32,203 bases of DNA, from positions 1 through 32,203 of the forward strand of contig VBII01000035.1 in assembly GCA_005887735.1 (NCBI GenBank), read 5' to 3'. The position numbers and the translations under genes are program-made. Numbering within the stretch: position 1 is the stretch's first letter; every line of letters begins with the position of its first letter. This DNA is from Chloroflexota bacterium. GTDB taxonomy: Bacteria > Chloroflexota > Dormibacteria > Dormibacterales > Dormibacteraceae. Shown here one piece after another: positions 30,122-32,203 of this stretch. The notes under the pieces are model-generated. The model was not told where the DNA came from. It made no database searches and was given only the letters and a program-made list of their open reading frames with translations.

Positions 30122-31146
30122 GGACGAATCTCGCCCGAACCCCTGGTGATCATCTGGGTCACGACCGTGTGATGCTCCGACGGCGATCGATCACCGTCGA
30201 GGCGGCGAAAAAGCATCTCGGCCGCCGTGCGTCCGATCGCGGCAGGGTCCTGGGCGATGACCGTGATCCCAGGCTCCAGGAGATCCGCAAGGAGGAAGTC
30301 GTCGAAGCCGACCAGGGCAGTCCGTTTGTGCAATCCGAGGTGGCGCATTGCGCGGAAGGCGCCGATCGTGATCAGGTTCTGTCCTGCGAAGAGAGCGGTT
30401 GGTCGCGGTGAGGCGGTGAGCAGCTCAGCCACCGCCGCTTCGGCCTTTTCGATTCCATGCAGATCGAGGCGCACCAGCCGTTCATCCAGCTGAATCTTCT
30501 GTGCTGCCAGCTCCTGCACGTAACCGCGATGCCTTTCGGCGGCCGTAGCGATCGTATGCAGGTCGCCCAGGTACGCGATCCGGCGATGGCCTTGTGCGAT
30601 CAGGTGCCGTATGCCGCGGCGCACCCCGGCCGCATTGTCGGTGAGCACGGTGTCCGCGTCGAAAAAACCTGCCGGCCGGTCCACGAAAACGATCGCCGTG
30701 CCAACTTTGCGCTCCGCGAGCAAGTAACTGTGGTCGTGGCTCGCCGGTTGGATGATCAGGCCGTCGACCCGCCTGGAGGCGAACGCGGAAATCAGCTCTC
30801 GTTCCCTTGCCTCGTCTTCGTCCGAGCTGCCGGCGAGGACGAGCACGCCGCGCCGCACCGCGACGTCTTCGATCGAGCGATGCAGCGCGGAGGCAAATGG
30901 GTTGGAAACGTCCTCGAGGACCACGCCGATCGTGGCGCTTCTGCCGTCGGATCTTCGGAGGCTGCTCGCGGTGAGGTTGTGGCGGTAGTCCAGGCGCTCG
31001 CTCGCCGCGGTCACCCTTCGCGCGAGTCGGGGAGAGACGCCGGTTTCGCCGTTCACGACCCGCGAGACGGTCTTGATGCTGACCTTCGCCAGCGCCGCGA
31101 CTTCGCGCATCGTGGGTCGAGATCTGTCACCAGGTTCGTTTGGCAA
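30118..31146 (-). CDS. LacI-family transcriptional repressor
   Basis: 342 residues. The N-terminal helix-turn-helix MREVAALAKVSIKTVSRVVNGETGVSP carries the recognition helix and the usual hinge (LTASSLRRSDGR). The periplasmic-binding-like domain (IGVVLEDVSNPFASALHRSIED to the C-terminus) binds a sugar inducer. TTG 31146 is preceded by GAGGAGG. It is divergent from the sugar-binding lipoprotein gene and upstream of the PfkB kinase. Two perfect GACAACGTTGTC palindromes in the shared promoter (see there) have the central CG expected for LacI-family operators. They overlap the lacI -35 box, so autorepression is likely. Effector unknown. Confidence 0.93.
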   Translation of the reverse strand: MPNEPGDRSRPTMREVAALAKVSIKTVSRVVNGETGVSPRLARRVTAASERLDYRHNLTASSLRRSDGRSATIGVVLEDVSNPFASALHRSIEDVAVRRGVLVLAGSSDEDEARERELISAFASRRVDGLIIQPASHDHSYLLAERKVGTAIVFVDRPAGFFDADTVLTDNAAGVRRGIRHLIAQGHRRIAYLGDLHTIATAAERHRGYVQELAAQKIQLDERLVRLDLHGIEKAEAAVAELLTASPRPTALFAGQNLITIGAFRAMRHLGLHKRTALVGFDDFLLADLLEPGITVIAQDPAAIGRTAAEMLFRRLDGDRSPSEHHTVVTQMITRGSGEIRP

Positions 31147-31203
31147 CGTTAGCCTCCTCGCAAGGCATTAGGGCCGGCTGAAGCGACGCACGCAATTCTT
31201 TTC

Positions 31204-31261
31204 TTGCAGTTTATACGGATCTGTGCTATATCAGACAACGTTGTCTTTTGACAACGTTGTC
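31204..31261. promoter_or_regulatory. Interleaved divergent promoters with two tandem LacI-type operators
   Basis: Plus strand: TTGCAG (31204-31209), 17 bp, TATATC (31227-31232), start expected near 31239. Minus strand: TTGTCT (31238-31233), 17 bp, TATAAA (31215-31210). Two perfect 12-bp palindromes, GACAACGTTGTC, lie at 31234-31245 and 31250-31261, separated by TTTT. The first covers the plus start region and the minus -35 box. One repressor could thus shut both the transporter and its own operon. The layout is seen; binding by the neighbouring LacI protein is inference. Confidence 0.8.
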
Positions 31262-31312
31262 ACGCTGCCTGGGGGCATCCCTATCTGGCCGAATGAAAAG
31301 AGGTGACTCTGC

Positions 31313-32203
31313 ATGAGCGATAGGAAACTTCGGTTCTCGGTCCGGCACAGGGCCATCACCATTCTCGGGCTGCTGATCGCCCTGCTGGGCGCCGCGTGTT
31401 CGCCGGGAGCAGGTGGCGGCGGCGGCGGAAGCGGGACCACGATCACGCTGGCCGCCGTGGACAACCCGCAGATGGCGGACCTGAAACAGCTCGTCGGCGA
31501 CTTCCAGAGCGCGCATTCGAACATCACCGTGAAGATCGTGACTCTGCCTGAAGACCAGCTCCGGCAGCAGGTTACGCAGGACGTCGCCGCGAACAGTGGT
31601 CGGTATGACCTGTTCACGATCGGCACGTACGAGGTTCCGCTATGGGCCAAGAAGGGATGGATCGAAAACCTCAGCCCGTACATCGCGAAGGATTCGTCGT
31701 ACGCACCTGACGACTTGATCCCGGGCATCAGGACCGCCCTCACCTACAACAGCAACCTCTACGCGGTGCCGTTCTACGGCGAGTCTTCGATGCTCATGTA
31801 TCGCAAAGACATGCTGGCGGCCAAGAACGTGACTATGCCCGACCACCCGACATGGGACCAGGTCGCGGCGGCAGCCCGAGCCGTCAACAGCTCGAGTGTC
31901 AACGGAATCTGCTTGAGAGGCCTCCCCGGATGGGGCGAGCAGCTTGCGCCCTTGGACACCGTCGTCAACACGTTTGGGGGTCGGTGGTTCGACAAGAGCT
32001 GGAACGCCACGCTGAACACGCCGCAGTGGAAGGATGCCGTGACCTTCTACGTCAACCTTCTGAAGTCGGCGGGCGAGCCCGGGGCCGGCAGCGCCGGGTT
32101 CACCGAGTGTCTCAACGCGTACAACAGCGGCAAGGTCGCGATGTGGTACGACGCCACCGTGGGCGCGAGCAACTTCACCGGCGACGCGGCAAAGAACTCG
32201 GGC
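31313..32203 (+). CDS. Sugar ABC transporter substrate-binding lipoprotein, 3' end beyond window
   Basis: At least 297 codons, open to the end of the window and not in the ORF track. ATG 31313 has AGAGG nine nt upstream. A basic start (SDRKLRFSVRHR) and hydrophobic core end at LLGAAC, a lipoprotein site, followed by a Gly-rich linker (SPGAGGGGGGS). The mature part is a family 1 solute-binding protein: ITLAAVDNPQMADLKQLVGDFQ, YDLFTIGTYEVPLWAKKGWIENLSPYI, YAVPFYGESSMLMYRKDML, DQVAAAARAV and MWYDATVG. These motifs are close to the sugar-alcohol/mannitol-type binding proteins. Permease genes presumably follow. Expression is under the tandem operators just upstream. Confidence 0.92.
   Translation, partial: MSDRKLRFSVRHRAITILGLLIALLGAACSPGAGGGGGGSGTTITLAAVDNPQMADLKQLVGDFQSAHSNITVKIVTLPEDQLRQQVTQDVAANSGRYDLFTIGTYEVPLWAKKGWIENLSPYIAKDSSYAPDDLIPGIRTALTYNSNLYAVPFYGESSMLMYRKDMLAAKNVTMPDHPTWDQVAAAARAVNSSSVNGICLRGLPGWGEQLAPLDTVVNTFGGRWFDKSWNATLNTPQWKDAVTFYVNLLKSAGEPGAGSAGFTECLNAYNSGKVAMWYDATVGASNFTGDAAKNSG

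Noticed and set aside
1-32203. tRNA, rRNA, insertion sequences or phage genes
   Set aside because: None were recognised on either strand; no transposase, integrase or terminal inverted repeat was seen.

Overview
The window is about 32 kb of GC-rich, tightly packed bacterial chromosome with no rRNA, tRNA, transposon or CRISPR that I can see. A type IV pilus set without an outer-membrane secretin gene in view, many GTG/TTG starts, 1-4 nt stop/start overlaps, an actinobacterial-style cysteine-rich leader peptide and an assimilatory sulfate operon point to a soil-type monoderm such as Chloroflexota, Candidatus Dormibacterota or Actinomycetota. This placement is inference; there is no phylogenetic marker gene here.

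Layout. (1) 1-8291, minus strand: a type IV pilus operon, read right to left. A LuxR-type regulator with a degenerate receiver leads into pilB, pilC (broken), two minor prepilins, an unusual minor-pilin/propeller/PilM fusion and a 55-residue PilN-like membrane protein. A repeat-rich gap follows, then the major pilin, a hairpin and the start of prepilin peptidase pilD (absent from the ORF track because it runs off the edge). (2) 8292-11441, plus strand: a small membrane protein, a NarL-type response regulator that starts at CTG, a soluble histidine kinase and a second response regulator whose DNA-binding helix is deleted. (3) 11589-19692, plus: a cysteine-rich leader peptide with hairpins, then sulfite reductase (broken), APS reductase, a sulfonate/taurine-type ABC transporter, an APS kinase-ATP sulfurylase fusion and siroheme synthase (broken). 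Together these would import and activate sulfur, reduce it to sulfide and make the siroheme that the reductase needs. (4) 19715-24338, plus: GH38 alpha-mannosidase, xylulokinase and a small basic DUF6582-like protein. (5) 24335-28270, mostly minus: a broken amidohydrolase, a nine-residue-repeat protein (plus strand), a YwaF-like membrane protein, a cytochrome P450 and a secreted protein. (6) 28384-32203: a zinc-ribbon metallo-beta-lactamase-fold protein, then a PfkB sugar kinase and LacI repressor divergent from a sugar-binding lipoprotein. Tandem perfect operators sit on two interleaved promoters.

The most striking global pattern is that five genes (pilC, response regulator, sulfite reductase, siroheme synthase, amidohydrolase) each lack a short conserved stretch of roughly 30-70 nt and change frame at that point. 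The P450 5' end and the pilin/PilM junction may be further cases. Either this is a systematic assembly fault or the locus is decaying; raw reads would decide. The best functional leads are the cysteine leader peptide, the CTG start, the pilin-propeller-PilM fusion, the repeat protein and the LacI operator layout.
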